Positions 38,404 through 47,551 of a stretch of 64,000 bases of DNA are shown one piece after another; positions within the stretch are counted from its first letter, which is position 1; each line of letters starts with the position of its first letter. The stretch lies in NCBI GenBank assembly GCA_035296325.1, contig DATHBD010000067.1, positions 1 to 64,000 of the forward strand, in the 5' to 3' direction. A program made the translations under genes and the position numbers. The notes beneath the pieces were generated by a model that searched no databases, was not told the origin of the DNA, and was given only the letters and a program-made list of their open reading frames with translations. The stretch is from DATHBD01 sp035296325 (GTDB lineage Bacteria; Actinomycetota; Actinomycetes; Mycobacteriales; Micromonosporaceae).

Positions 38404-39321
38404 TCAGCGCAGCTCGCTCGCCACCCGTTCGATGAGGACGATGGAGTCGCGCGGACTGAGCGCCTTCGCCCGCAGGGCATCGAAGGCGACATGGTAGGGC
38501 TGGATCTTCTCCGCGTCCTCGATCAGGTCTTCGTTCAGTGCGCTCTCCAGGTACACCACCTCGGCGTCCGCGCCGTCCGGAAACGCGAGGATGGTGAACG
38601 GGCCGGCCAGGTCGTACACGCCCGCGGAGAACGGCACGACCTCGATGGTCACGTTCGGCCGCTCCGCGAGCGCGCACAGGTGCCGCAGCTGGGCGCGCAT
38701 CGCATCGACGTCCGCGATCATGCGCCGCAGCACGGATTCGTCCAGCACAGCGAGCAGATCCGGCGGATCCTGCCGGTCCAGCAGCTCGGCCTGCCGGCGT
38801 AGGCGCACCGCGACCTTCACCTCCAGTTGCTCAACCGTCGGCCCCGGCACCAGGCTCTGCAGTGAGCCCCGTGCGTAGGCCTCGGTCTGCATGAGGCCCG
38901 GCAGGACGCTGGAGTTGAACACCCGGAGCAGGCGGGCGTCCGCCTCCAGGCCCAGCATGGTCATGAAGTGCGGCGAGCTGAGCACATCGCGGTAGTCCGA
39001 CCACCACGGCTTCGCGCGCCCCACCCGGGCCAACTCCACGAGCCGGGCAATCTCGTCCGGCTCCGCCAGGTGGTAGTAGTCCAGCAGGGCGCGGAGGTCG
39101 TTGGTGGAGATCCCGACCAGCCCGCTCTCGATCCGGATCAGCTTGGACAGCGACCACTCCATCGCCTCGGCCACCTGATCCTGCGTGAGGCTCTGCCGGT
39201 CCCGGGCGCGGCGCAGCGCTGCGCGGAGTCGTCGGCGGGCGGCCACCGGACCCCGTACAGTCCGGTGCGACTCCGCCGGCTGGGCCGGGCTGGGCGCCCG
39301 CACCCGTGCATCGGCCGGCAT
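38404..39321 (-). CDS. XRE-family regulator with DUF5753 domain
   Basis: A 305-residue DNA-binding protein: helix-turn-helix (about residues 34-90, SLTQDQVAEAMEWSLSKLIR) followed by a DUF5753 domain with the usual VFNSSVLPGLMQTEAYAR and VTIEVVPFSAGVYD. The ATG at 39321 has GGGAGG in front; an ATG at 39399 has no such site. It diverges from a DUF397 gene at 39516, the classic pair related to WhiJ/AbaA-cluster proteins that tune development and antibiotic production in streptomycetes. Confidence 0.92.
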   Translation of the reverse strand: MPADARVRAPSPAQPAESHRTVRGPVAARRRLRAALRRARDRQSLTQDQVAEAMEWSLSKLIRIESGLVGISTNDLRALLDYYHLAEPDEIARLVELARVGRAKPWWSDYRDVLSSPHFMTMLGLEADARLLRVFNSSVLPGLMQTEAYARGSLQSLVPGPTVEQLEVKVAVRLRRQAELLDRQDPPDLLAVLDESVLRRMIADVDAMRAQLRHLCALAERPNVTIEVVPFSAGVYDLAGPFTILAFPDGADAEVVYLESALNEDLIEDAEKIQPYHVAFDALRAKALSPRDSIVLIERVASELR

Positions 39322-39515
39322 CTCGGGCCTCCCATTCTGCAGTTCACGACCTGCAACGGGATCTGGTGCTTCGTGGAGCGTACCTCCGATGCTGACCATG
39401 GCTCAGTGCCGGGACGGGCGCACGGTTGCGAACCCGCGGAGTCGGCCGCCGGCGCCCGTGCCGGTATGGTAGCTTCAACCGTTTTCCCTGGTCTGTTTGC
39501 CATGAAAGGTGCGGT

Positions 39516-39704
39516 ATGACACGGGTAACGGTGCCCGACCTTCGCTGGGCCCGCAGCAGTCGCTGCGACGGTGGCCACTGCGTCGAGGTGGCGGTGGCGG
39601 AAGCGGTGTACGTACGCGACTCCAAGGATGTCGCTGTGGGCACGTTGCGGTTCGAGCGGAGCGCCTGGCGGGCGTTCCTCGCCGCACTGCCCGTCGACGG
39701 CTGA
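39516..39704 (+). CDS. DUF397 domain protein
   Basis: A 62-residue protein. The segment RWARSSRCDGGHCVEVA, then VYVRDSKD and a final WRAFLAALP, is the DUF397 pattern. GAAAGG lies six bases before the ATG. It forms a divergent pair with the DUF5753 regulator; in characterised pairs the small protein counteracts the regulator. The GGHC pair of cysteines is conserved in the family but their role is not known to me. Confidence 0.92.
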   Translation: MTRVTVPDLRWARSSRCDGGHCVEVAVAEAVYVRDSKDVAVGTLRFERSAWRAFLAALPVDG

Positions 39705-39720
39705 GCCGGCTGTCCGGCTT

Positions 39721-40344
39721 TCAGGCCGCCCACATCGACGAGAAGGCGGCGGCCTCGCCGGCCAGCCAGCGCTCGACGTCTTCCGCCCTGGTGGTCGGGT
39801 CCTGGCGATGCACCGCGCCGCGACGCACGTCGACCAGGACCGGGTGGGCCTTTGGCAGCATCTGGTCCATGTGCCGGGCCATCAGGTAGAGCGTCGCGAC
39901 CACGGCTTCGGTGCGCGGCTCGGCTTCGTCGAGGTGCAGCCGGATCAACTCTGACCGGCCCTCGGCGTACCGAAGGCCGAAATGAGGGTTGACCTTGACG
40001 GTGAGCCCGCCCAGCACCCCGAGCGCATCGCGCGTCTGGGCCAGCGCGACCTGCGTCGGGTCGCCGAGCGTCTGCAGGTACTTCAGAGCGCCGGGCGTCA
40101 ATGCCTCGTACAGGGGTCGCCACCTCGGCTTGACCTGCGTGGCGATGTCGGTGACGTGCGTACCGCCGGTGCGAAAGGCGATGTCGGTCTTCAATGCCTT
40201 CACGAATTGGGCGTGCGGGTTGAAGCCCGACCGCGCCTCTCGCTGACGGCGCAGCCCACCGACGAAGGAGGCCTTACCCGGCCCGGTGCGGCCGACGTAA
40301 CGGGTAAAGCCAAGAAGGGTGACGTAGGGGGAGGAGTCGGACAC
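39721..40344 (-). CDS. Hypothetical protein (207 aa)
   Basis: I do not recognise this protein. It is soluble, without signal peptide or membrane helix, and basic in its first third (GPGKASFVGGLRRQREARSG). The middle resembles a mixed alpha/beta domain (VKPRWRPLYEALTPGALKYL). It ends with RAEDVERWLAGEAAAFSSMW. The GTG at 40344 is preceded by GGAGGGAG, which outweighs an ATG at 40380; a frame open to 40743 is antisense-like and overlaps the M50 gene. It could be the last gene of the leftward group beginning at 44050, after a 41-bp gap. Confidence 0.7.
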   Translation of the reverse strand: MSDSSPYVTLLGFTRYVGRTGPGKASFVGGLRRQREARSGFNPHAQFVKALKTDIAFRTGGTHVTDIATQVKPRWRPLYEALTPGALKYLQTLGDPTQVALAQTRDALGVLGGLTVKVNPHFGLRYAEGRSELIRLHLDEAEPRTEAVVATLYLMARHMDQMLPKAHPVLVDVRRGAVHRQDPTTRAEDVERWLAGEAAAFSSMWAA

Positions 40345-40385
40345 GATGCGCTCCCTCCGGTATACGGCGCGTTCGTACATACATT

Positions 40386-41108
40386 CTAATCGGTAACTGC
40401 CAACATCAGCAGCCATCGACCGCCCAGAACCAGCGCGCCTATCGCCACCAGGGCGAAGAAGCCGACCCACACCAGGGCCGGCACATGCGTGAGGCGGCCG
40501 ACCTGGTCGGCGTCGGAGTCCGGCAGTTGCCGCCGCCGTCGGGAGCGCTGCAGCTCGAAGACCGGCCGCACGCCGCCGATCAGCAGAAACCACACCGCGC
40601 CGTAGCCGAAGGCCGCCTGTACCGCGGGGGGCGTGTAGCCGGCGACAGCGACAAGGATCGCCATGGTCACGACAATCGAGATCACGCCGTACACGTTGCG
40701 GATCATGATCAGCATCAGCGGCAGCAGCGCCAGGCACAACCACAGCAGCGCGGTGATGTGGCCCAGGCCGAGCAGCGCCGCCCCACCGAGGCCCAGCAGC
40801 GGCGGCGTGACATAGCCGGCGAGGCCCGTAATGATCATGCCGGGCCCCTTCGGCCGGCCTCTGGACAGGGTCAGCCCGGAGGTGTCGGAGTGCAGCCGGA
40901 TGCCGGAGAGCCGGCGGCCGGAAAGCACAGCCGCAAGCGCGTGCCCGCCCTCGTGGGCGATGGTGATGAAGCCGCGGGTGAGGCGCCAGACCGGCCGGGG
41001 GACCACGGCGGCGAGGGCGAGCAGCCCGGTGACGACGATCACCGCCGGAGGCGGGATGGGTTGCCGCTCGAGGAGGCGGTGCCAGAGGTCGGTCAGCATG
41101 GCGATCAC
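40386..41108 (-). CDS. M50-like membrane metalloprotease
   Basis: A 240-residue integral membrane protein with about six helices. The zinc motif HEGGH is at residues 52-56 inside the second helix, as in site-2-protease relatives, and GRRLSGIRLHSDTSG after it fits the 'M50B-like' actinobacterial group. The distal Asp of the zinc site could not be pinned down. A cytoplasmic RRRR stretch sits near residue 190. It follows the gene at 41143 by 34 bp and is probably in its operon. Proteolysis is inferred from the motif. Confidence 0.8.
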   Translation of the reverse strand: MIAMLTDLWHRLLERQPIPPPAVIVVTGLLALAAVVPRPVWRLTRGFITIAHEGGHALAAVLSGRRLSGIRLHSDTSGLTLSRGRPKGPGMIITGLAGYVTPPLLGLGGAALLGLGHITALLWLCLALLPLMLIMIRNVYGVISIVVTMAILVAVAGYTPPAVQAAFGYGAVWFLLIGGVRPVFELQRSRRRRQLPDSDADQVGRLTHVPALVWVGFFALVAIGALVLGGRWLLMLAVTD

Positions 41109-41142
41109 GGGGAGCTAGCCTGTCACGCCCGCCGACGCCGGC

Positions 41143-41790
41143 CTAGCGGCGGGTACGCCCCGCACCGACCCGCACCGGGCTGCGCCTCGCCCAGCCGACC
41201 AGCAGGAGGGCCACGGCGCCGAGGCCCAGGATCGCGGCTGCCCACAGCCAGCTCCGGCCCGGGCCCGCGCCGGCATCGGCGACGATGGGGTCGTTCCGGG
41301 CCGCGGCGTCGTTGGCCGCCGGGCACACGACCGGTGCGGCGGCCGGTGCCGCTCCGTCCGGGCCGGCCACGGTCAGTCTGCCCTCGCACCGCGCGATTCC
41401 GGGCGTGCCCACGTCGACCAGAACCGACCATCCGCCCGGCGCCAGCGGCCCGGTGTACGAGACGATGCCCGGCCCCTGTCCCGCCGCGCGAAGCGGCACC
41501 GGCCCGACTCGCTGGCCGCCGTCGGAGGTCGCGGTCAGGGTCGCACCGAGGCCGTTGGTGACCGGATGGCCGTCGGCCCACTTCGCTGCCACCTGGACGG
41601 CGCCCTGTCCGTCGACGGAGACGGTGAGGCCGATCCCGGCGTGCGCCTCGGCATGGTCGACCCAGAGCAGGACCAGCGCGCCGACCACCGCGAGCACCAG
41701 TGCCAGCCGTGCGAGCAGCGGCTTCACCCACCAACGGGGCTCCCGTACCTCGAAGTCGAGATCCGCAAGTGGATCGATACTAGGCTCCAC
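41143..41790 (-). CDS. Membrane protein with extracytoplasmic immunoglobulin-like domain
   Basis: A 215-residue protein with an acidic start, a first helix (about 25-43), an extracytoplasmic beta-rich domain (about 50-140, beginning AHAGIGLTVSVDGQGAV) and a second helix (about 180-203) before a basic tail. The domain has the feel of YtkA/CopC-like folds, but no copper ligands are evident. One Cys pair may form a disulfide. Its start overlaps the metalloprotease stop by 11 bp, so it is co-translated with that secreted protein and may assist it. Confidence 0.72.
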   Translation of the reverse strand: MEPSIDPLADLDFEVREPRWWVKPLLARLALVLAVVGALVLLWVDHAEAHAGIGLTVSVDGQGAVQVAAKWADGHPVTNGLGATLTATSDGGQRVGPVPLRAAGQGPGIVSYTGPLAPGGWSVLVDVGTPGIARCEGRLTVAGPDGAAPAAAPVVCPAANDAAARNDPIVADAGAGPGRSWLWAAAILGLGAVALLLVGWARRSPVRVGAGRTRR

Positions 41791-44050
41791 GCACGCTCCA
41801 ACTCTGATAGCGGTTCCCCGTCGGCCGCTGCAGCACCAGCAGGCGCGCCCCGCTGAACCGGGTGTTTCCCACCCCGATGACCAGGCCGCGTTCGCTGGTG
41901 ACCGAGATGCCGTACTCCGTCGCCTCGACCTTCCAGTGCTGCGCCGTGTCGCTCTGGTCGCAGGTCACCTGCACAAGTGGCGTACCGGTGGCTTCGGGTC
42001 CGTCCTTGGGGGCGATACAACGGCCGCTGACCCGGGACCGGATCAGGAACCCGCCGGCCGCGGTGGGCTCCAGCTTCCACTGCTGGTTCGTCGCGCCGCG
42101 CGCCCGGTCGAGGACGAGCGGGGTGCCCTCGCCCGAGCGCGCGCCGTACAGGTCCGCCACCCGGCTGCTCATCGCGTTCGCCAGCACCAGGTAAACGCCG
42201 GCGGCTGGCACCTCGGCGACCGCGGTGCGGACGGTCACGGTCGCGGTGTACGGCGTGGCGGCGGAGTCGGCGCGGATGACGGCCACCGAGATCCGGTACT
42301 CCGTGCCGGCGCGCATCCCGACGATGCGTACGCCGGTTGCGTTGACCTTGCCGATCACCTTGCCGTTCACCACGATGCCGTACCGCGCACCCTCGGCTGC
42401 GGCGTCCCAGGAGAGCCGGACCGAGGAGCTGGTGCGCTCACTGATCCGCAGATCCTTGAGTGCGTCGGCCCCGGGCGGCGGTGCGGAGCTGGCACCCGGG
42501 CCCGCGCCGGTGCGTTCCGGGGCCGCTGATGTGCCCGATGCGCCCGGTGTGGTCGGCGCGCCCGGTGTGGCAGTCGCGCTGGCTGAGGGCGTCGTACCGG
42601 GTGGTCCGGTGCTCGGCGGCGGGGCACCGGGGGCGCCGGACTGGCTGGCGCTGGCGGACGGCGTCGGAGTGCCCGGGCCGGCCCCCGGCGCCGGGCTCCC
42701 CGGCGCCGGCACCACCGGAGCTGGGCTCGCTGGCGCCGGCACCACAGGCGCCGGGGCGACGCCGCCGGACGGTGTGGGCTTCGGCGCCCCACCGCCGTTG
42801 CCGCCGTTGATGAGGAAGGCGTTGTCGGCCATGTTCCAGTGGGTGGCCAGGTAGCTCCCGGGGCGCGGACTGGTGTTGTAGTAATCGTCGTGGTTGCAGT
42901 CCAGGCGTTGCTCGCGCGCCCGGTCCGAGCAGGCGACCCGGGTCGAGGCGGCGCGGGTCGAGGCGGCGCGGGTGTCGCGGTAACACATCACGTCGTGTTC
43001 GTCGACGCAGTGCCCGCCCCCGCTGGAGTTGGGGGCGGAATTGTTCACCGCGCCCAGGTTGTGCCCGAGTTCATGCGCGGCGACAGCGGGCGTCCAGCAG
43101 CCGGAGTCGCTTCGCCCGTACGAGGGTCCCCTGTTGCTCCGGTTGCCGGCGCCGGTGCGCTCGTCGCCGGTGAAGGTGCCGATCCCGCAGTACACCCGGG
43201 CGTCGCCGAAGACCATGTACTTCCGGTCGGTACGGCCGAAGCCCAGGCCCTTGAGCGCCGCGATCATCGACCGGAACGTGTTCATCGAGCCGGCCGGGAC
43301 CTCGACCTCCTGTACGTCGACCCGGCAGTCCGGGGTCGTCACGTACCGGATGTGACGGGAGCCGCCGGTCTCCTGGGCGCTCGCGTCGTAGATCGCGTCG
43401 ACGCCGGCAGCCCAGGTGCGGAACGATTCCGCGTACTGGGCGAACCGGCTGGCCACCCCGGCGTCGCGGACGTAGAGGACCTGGACCCGCCGGCCGGAGA
43501 CGCCATCGCCCTCACACGCCACGCCGGAGGACCCGATGGTGATCGCGGCCGATCCGCCGTCCGGCAGCACGGCCAGCCCACTCTCCGTGGCGAAGCCGCT
43601 CTCGTCCGTCGCCAGATCCTGCTCCGTCGGTCCGGCCGTGAGATCGCGACCCGGCACGGCGGGCGCTCCGGTCGCGCCGGTTGCCGGCAGCACGTCAGTC
43701 TTCACGTTCAAGCCGGGCGGGGGGAGATCGGGGCCGTGGGAGCACTGACCGGGGTCGACGACCTCGTACGCCCCGACACACGGAGTGCCCTTTCGTGCCG
43801 GGTTGAGCCCGGTATAGACCATGCCGAGTGCCGGCTTGTCGCTCGGTGCCGATCCGATCGGTCTGGTGTCGTCGCCGTGGAGAACCGTTGCCACCAGTGC
43901 CGGCGCGGCGACTGCCGAGCCGAACCCGATCGCCGCCACGGCGAGCGTCAGAGCGAGGCGGTGGCCTCGCGCGGAGCGCCGTCGTGGGGCACGACGAGTG
44001 TGCCTGGGGAGTCGGGTCAGCACGCTGAAGAGTCCTCCGGGGGTGCGCAA
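41780..44050 (-). CDS. Secreted zinc metalloprotease with FN3 and ricin-type lectin domains
   Basis: A 756-residue secreted protein. After an N-terminal helix (about 31-55), the peptidase domain (about 180-390) carries HELGHNLG at 326-333 and a Met-turn DVMCY near 353-357, a metzincin pattern. The third metzincin ligand position is Asn336 rather than His or Asp; His347 in GGGHC may substitute. A Pro/Ala/Thr linker (about 420-535), an FN3 domain (about 540-620) and a beta-trefoil lectin (about 625-756) follow. A short duplication RAASTRAAST lies near residue 361. It probably degrades protein bound to polysaccharide. Confidence 0.88.
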   Translation of the reverse strand: MRTPGGLFSVLTRLPRHTRRAPRRRSARGHRLALTLAVAAIGFGSAVAAPALVATVLHGDDTRPIGSAPSDKPALGMVYTGLNPARKGTPCVGAYEVVDPGQCSHGPDLPPPGLNVKTDVLPATGATGAPAVPGRDLTAGPTEQDLATDESGFATESGLAVLPDGGSAAITIGSSGVACEGDGVSGRRVQVLYVRDAGVASRFAQYAESFRTWAAGVDAIYDASAQETGGSRHIRYVTTPDCRVDVQEVEVPAGSMNTFRSMIAALKGLGFGRTDRKYMVFGDARVYCGIGTFTGDERTGAGNRSNRGPSYGRSDSGCWTPAVAAHELGHNLGAVNNSAPNSSGGGHCVDEHDVMCYRDTRAASTRAASTRVACSDRAREQRLDCNHDDYYNTSPRPGSYLATHWNMADNAFLINGGNGGGAPKPTPSGGVAPAPVVPAPASPAPVVPAPGSPAPGAGPGTPTPSASASQSGAPGAPPPSTGPPGTTPSASATATPGAPTTPGASGTSAAPERTGAGPGASSAPPPGADALKDLRISERTSSSVRLSWDAAAEGARYGIVVNGKVIGKVNATGVRIVGMRAGTEYRISVAVIRADSAATPYTATVTVRTAVAEVPAAGVYLVLANAMSSRVADLYGARSGEGTPLVLDRARGATNQQWKLEPTAAGGFLIRSRVSGRCIAPKDGPEATGTPLVQVTCDQSDTAQHWKVEATEYGISVTSERGLVIGVGNTRFSGARLLVLQRPTGNRYQSWSVRGA

Positions 44051-44637
44051 GCAACGGCGGGCGGAACCGGTGTACCGGCCTCGCCATGCGCTGTGGACGC
44101 CGTTCGCATCGCGTTGGTGGCGTTGAGCGCCGGCACATCCACATCAGAACTTGCTCGACGTTAGTCGGCTGCGCGCCACCCGCAAGGGCTTCACGGGCCA
44201 CTTAAGCAGGTGATAAGGCAGACTTCGGGTGGGCCGAAGCACGAACCGGTTGAGCTCCGACCAGGTCTGCGGCCGCGCGGGACGCCCAGTATCGCCCGGC
44301 TACGTACAGTTATCGGAGCGCTGCATTCTGCAACACCGAGCGTGGCGCGGGTCGTGCGGGCGGGGAGGATCGCGGATGCTTCCGACCGAGCCGCGGCGAT
44401 CGGCACAATCGCGTCGGTCGGCGAGCCATTCCGCCGCTGTGACGATCGCCACGCGCGGCGCCGATATGCCCCCGGGGCCGGCGGAAATGGCGCCCGCATA
44501 ATCGCAGCCCGCCGCGGAAATAGCAGTATATGGCGGTTGCCGGCGACGAGTCGATACCTCTGTCGAGCGCCTGGCTGCGCTGGCCTGAACGACGGATTTG
44601 TCGGAAACTGGAGGTTCCGGCGAGCAAAGGCGATGAA
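44051..44637. other. 587-bp intergenic region, no gene seen
   Basis: Open frames on both strands here have unnatural Arg/Ser-rich composition and no ribosome-binding sites. The region must hold divergent promoters for the metalloprotease and the XRE regulator. It is lower in G+C in places (44505-44535), but no named operator or RNA was recognised. Confidence 0.6.
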
Positions 44638-45627
44638 ATGAACGACCCCGCACAGGAAAGGGCGCTCGTCGCGTTCGCGGCCGAGCTTTCCCAATGGCGT
44701 GCCCGGCGCGGGCTGAGCAAGAAACGCCTGGCCGCCGAGATGGGCTTCGACCCGTCGTACCTGAGCCACGTCGAGGGCGGGCGGCACCGGCCGACCGAGA
44801 ACTTCGCCGAGCGCGCCGAGGTGGTGCTCCAGGCCGAAGGCGCGCTGTGGCGGGCGTATCTGACGTATGCCCAGGTCGGCCACCGCCGCGATCGCCCGGG
44901 TGGCGGACGAACCGAACGGCCCGCCTTTCCGCAATGGCTCCCGCCCGGTAGCGGCGTTCTGGTGGAACACGAGATGGCGTCGCTGACATATGCCGACGGC
45001 AGGTACCGGTGCGCGGTCAGCCGGGACCTCTACAACGCCGGCACCGACCCGATTACGCGCTATCCGGTGCGGGTGAGCGTGGACCGGTATCCGGCGCATC
45101 CGGAATGGTCGAACCGGTTCTACCAGGAACATCCACTGCGTACCTCAGAACTCGACTTCACCGCCGCATTCGGCGATCCGCCGGGCGCCCGGATCCGCTG
45201 GCAGGTGACAACTGACCGCGACTCGTACAAGAAAATTGTTCTGTTGTTCGAGGATGCGCACTCCCGGTTCCCGCTCTATCCCGGCCAGCGGGCCACCCTC
45301 AGCTACTCCTATGCGGTCAGCGAGGCGCAGTGGGGTCAGTGGTTCGAGCGCCAGATCCGGATGCCGACCCGGCGGCTCGGCGTGTGCCTGCGCTTCCCGA
45401 CTGACACGGCGGCCGCCGTCTGGGGCATCCACAGCTCGCTGACCTCAGATGCTCCGTTCGGAACCCCGATCCTGGAAACCGTGGAGGGCCCATGCACGAC
45501 GTTTCGATGGTCGACCGAGGATCCGCCGCTCCGTAGCCGGTTCCGGCTGCACTGGCGTTTTCGATCCACCGTCGCCCGTACCCGGCAGGGGCCGGTCTGT
45601 GCGGACGCGCTCCCCGCGGAGCGCTAG
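44638..45627 (+). CDS. XRE-family regulator with unidentified C-terminal domain
   Basis: A 329-residue protein. The helix-turn-helix lies at about residues 8-65 (RARRGLSKKRLAAEMGFDPSYLSHVEGGRHRP). The rest (about 85-329) is beta-rich and shows YRCAVSRDLYNAGTDPITRYPVRVSVD and VLLFEDAHSRFPLYPGQ, which I cannot assign; it may be a ligand or interaction domain. The ATG at 44638 has AAAGG upstream; a further ATG at 44530 adds an unlikely Arg-rich leader. A hairpin terminator follows 15 nt after the stop. Confidence 0.82.
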   Translation: MNDPAQERALVAFAAELSQWRARRGLSKKRLAAEMGFDPSYLSHVEGGRHRPTENFAERAEVVLQAEGALWRAYLTYAQVGHRRDRPGGGRTERPAFPQWLPPGSGVLVEHEMASLTYADGRYRCAVSRDLYNAGTDPITRYPVRVSVDRYPAHPEWSNRFYQEHPLRTSELDFTAAFGDPPGARIRWQVTTDRDSYKKIVLLFEDAHSRFPLYPGQRATLSYSYAVSEAQWGQWFERQIRMPTRRLGVCLRFPTDTAAAVWGIHSSLTSDAPFGTPILETVEGPCTTFRWSTEDPPLRSRFRLHWRFRSTVARTRQGPVCADALPAER

Positions 45628-45641
45628 CCGGGGTGGGCACG

Positions 45642-45675
45642 GGTGCCCCTCCCACCGTGCGGTGAGAGGGGCACC
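45642..45675. terminator. Hairpin terminator between convergent genes
   Basis: GGTGCCCCTC and its complement form a 10-bp stem around a 14-nt loop. A second G+C-only hairpin (GCGCGCGC arms, about 45683-45704) follows toward the GH5 gene. Confidence 0.75.
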
Positions 45676-45744
45676 GGCGGGTCGCGCGCGCGGTCCGGCG
45701 CGCGCAACCCCGGCGGGCACCTTCCTGGGCGGAAGGGAAGGGCC

Positions 45745-47127
45745 CTATCGGCGTGTCCACCGCTGGTTGGTCTGGCCGTTGCAGGTCCACAGGTTGACCG
45801 GCGTGCCGTTGACCGTCCGTCGTCCGACCGCGTCCAGGCAGAGCCCGGAGTCGTTGTTGGCCACGGCTCCGTCGGCGCCCAGCGTCCAGGTCTGGTGAGC
45901 GCCGCCGGTGCAGTCGTTGATGACGACCGCGGTGCCGTTCGTCCGGCCCGCCAGCCTGGCCTCCAGGCACTTGGTGCCGTAGACCCGCAGTTCCTGGGCA
46001 GCGGTGTAGGCGAATCGCTGGTTGGCGTTGCCGGCGCAGTCCCAGAGCACCACCTGGGTCCCGTTGACCTGACTGACGTTCGGCACATCCACGCAGCGGC
46101 CCGACTGGGTTCCGACGATCGTGGTGGGTGCCGGGGCTGCCCCGCTGAAGACGGTCGCCTCCCGGGCGGTGGCGCGGATGCCGTTGGCGCCGTTGAAGAT
46201 CCGGTCACCCCACCAGGTCAGGCTGTCGGCGTCGAATTCGTTCGTCATGTCGAGGTACTCCACGCCGCCGCCGTTGCCGCTCCATGACCAGCCCAGGTAT
46301 CCCAGCCGCAGCGACTCGGCGTACGACATGATCGCGTCCTCGTCAGGGTCGCCGTCGGAGTGGTTGAAGCCGAACTCGCCGATCACCAGCGGCAGCCCGG
46401 CGTCCACGAACGCGGTGAGGTACTCGGCGACCTTGTCGGCGGTGTCGTAGACGCCGTACATGTGGATCGAGAACACGGTGTTGCGGATGGGATCGCTCTG
46501 GAAGACCGACGCGGCGTTGTCCCGCATGGTGAGGGTCCAGTCCTGCCCCCAGTTCGGCGCGTCGACCATGATCGTGTGGGTGAGACCGTTACCGCGCAGG
46601 CGTTGGATGGCGTTCGTGGTGTCGGCCGTCCACGGCGAGGCGTCGCTGTTGCCGAATGGCTCATTGCCGATGTTGATGATGGCGTACCGCTCCTGACCGA
46701 CGAGCGCGCTCCGTGCGCCGATCCAGAAGTCCGCGGCCCGGTCCAGGCTGACCGCCGGAACGTCGCCGTAGCCGGTGGTGTTGTGCAACTCCAGCACACA
46801 GATCAGCCGGTTGTCGCGGCACAGGGCGATGGCGGCGGCGACGTCCTCGACGCTGTTGATGGCGCTGCCGTCGTCACCGTTGCTGAGCACCACCCGGACG
46901 GTGTTGGCACCGAGGTTCTTGATGTCGGCGAACGCTCTGTTCTCGCCAGGCGACCATGCGTACGGGTGGTTGACCCCACGCATGACGAAGTCGCTGCCGT
47001 TGGCGTCGTAGAGGCGGCCGTCGCTGACGTAGAAACCGGTCGCCGCGTGCGCGGGCGGCGCGACCAGGAAAACCGACGCCACGGTCACCGCAATGGCGGT
47101 GGCGGCGAGAGCGGTGAGGCGTTTCAT
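45745..47127 (-). CDS. Secreted GH5-family glycoside hydrolase with ricin-type lectin domain
   Basis: A 460-residue secreted enzyme. The signal peptide ends at AHA near residue 28. The GH5 barrel (about 30-325) has the acid/base Glu156 in INIGNEPFG and the nucleophile Glu251 in LVIGEFGF, and MRGVNHPYAW near residue 49 is typical of the beta-mannanase branch. A beta-trefoil lectin (about 335-460) carries three Q-x-W-like repeats (NQRFAY, HQTWTL, NQRWTR). GAGGGG precedes the ATG. It should attack mannan or a related glucan outside the cell; the exact substrate is inferred. Confidence 0.92.
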   Translation of the reverse strand: MKRLTALAATAIAVTVASVFLVAPPAHAATGFYVSDGRLYDANGSDFVMRGVNHPYAWSPGENRAFADIKNLGANTVRVVLSNGDDGSAINSVEDVAAAIALCRDNRLICVLELHNTTGYGDVPAVSLDRAADFWIGARSALVGQERYAIINIGNEPFGNSDASPWTADTTNAIQRLRGNGLTHTIMVDAPNWGQDWTLTMRDNAASVFQSDPIRNTVFSIHMYGVYDTADKVAEYLTAFVDAGLPLVIGEFGFNHSDGDPDEDAIMSYAESLRLGYLGWSWSGNGGGVEYLDMTNEFDADSLTWWGDRIFNGANGIRATAREATVFSGAAPAPTTIVGTQSGRCVDVPNVSQVNGTQVVLWDCAGNANQRFAYTAAQELRVYGTKCLEARLAGRTNGTAVVINDCTGGAHQTWTLGADGAVANNDSGLCLDAVGRRTVNGTPVNLWTCNGQTNQRWTRR

Positions 47128-47539
47128 GACGTACCCCTCGTGGCGGGTGTCCGGCGCTGGGCCCGGGTGGCGGTTATTCAATCATCCTCGATACGGTCGG
47201 TCGAAGGTCACTGATCCGGTTAAGTTGCACGATAACCCCGCCGTCCCCGCACCGCACGGCGGAGCGGCCGCACAGCGGCGGCGCAAGCCCAGGCTGGGCC
47301 CGTCGCGGGCGCGCCATCCCGGACATACGTCTGTCCACAGTGAAATTTGCAGGCAGCTGGGTCTTGCCGGGGTGTTCGAGGCGTTGTCGGCGGCCCTCCG
47401 GAAACATCCGATATTCAACGATTTCGATGATTAGGCCGCCGCCGAGGTTACTGAAACGGTTCAGCGCCCCATCCACCGGCCGGAGCTCCGGCCGCCTGCC
47501 GGCGACGCGGGTCCGGTCGTACGACTGTTCGAAGAGACG
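47128..47539. other. Intergenic region with a LacI-type palindrome
   Basis: No gene was recognised. CTGAAACGGTTCAG at 47451-47464 is a near-perfect 14-bp palindrome of the kind bound by LacI-family sugar regulators. It lies about 325 bp before the GH5 start and 88 bp before the AlkB start, so which gene it would serve is unclear. Confidence 0.45.
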
Positions 47540-47545
47540 TACCAT
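47540..47545 (+). promoter_or_regulatory. Candidate -10 for leaderless alkB-like gene
   Basis: TACCAT lies 6 nt before the ATG at 47552, and no ribosome-binding site is present, consistent with a leaderless transcript. Confidence 0.45.
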
Positions 47546-47551
47546 GGCTTG

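Noticed and set aside
44210..44641. Possible small genes in the 587-bp gap before the XRE regulator
   Set aside because: No ribosome-binding sites, Arg/Ser-rich, no family resemblance.
47093..47434. 113-codon + strand frame between GH5 and AlkB
   Set aside because: Begins inside the GH5 signal peptide in antisense and has no coding character.
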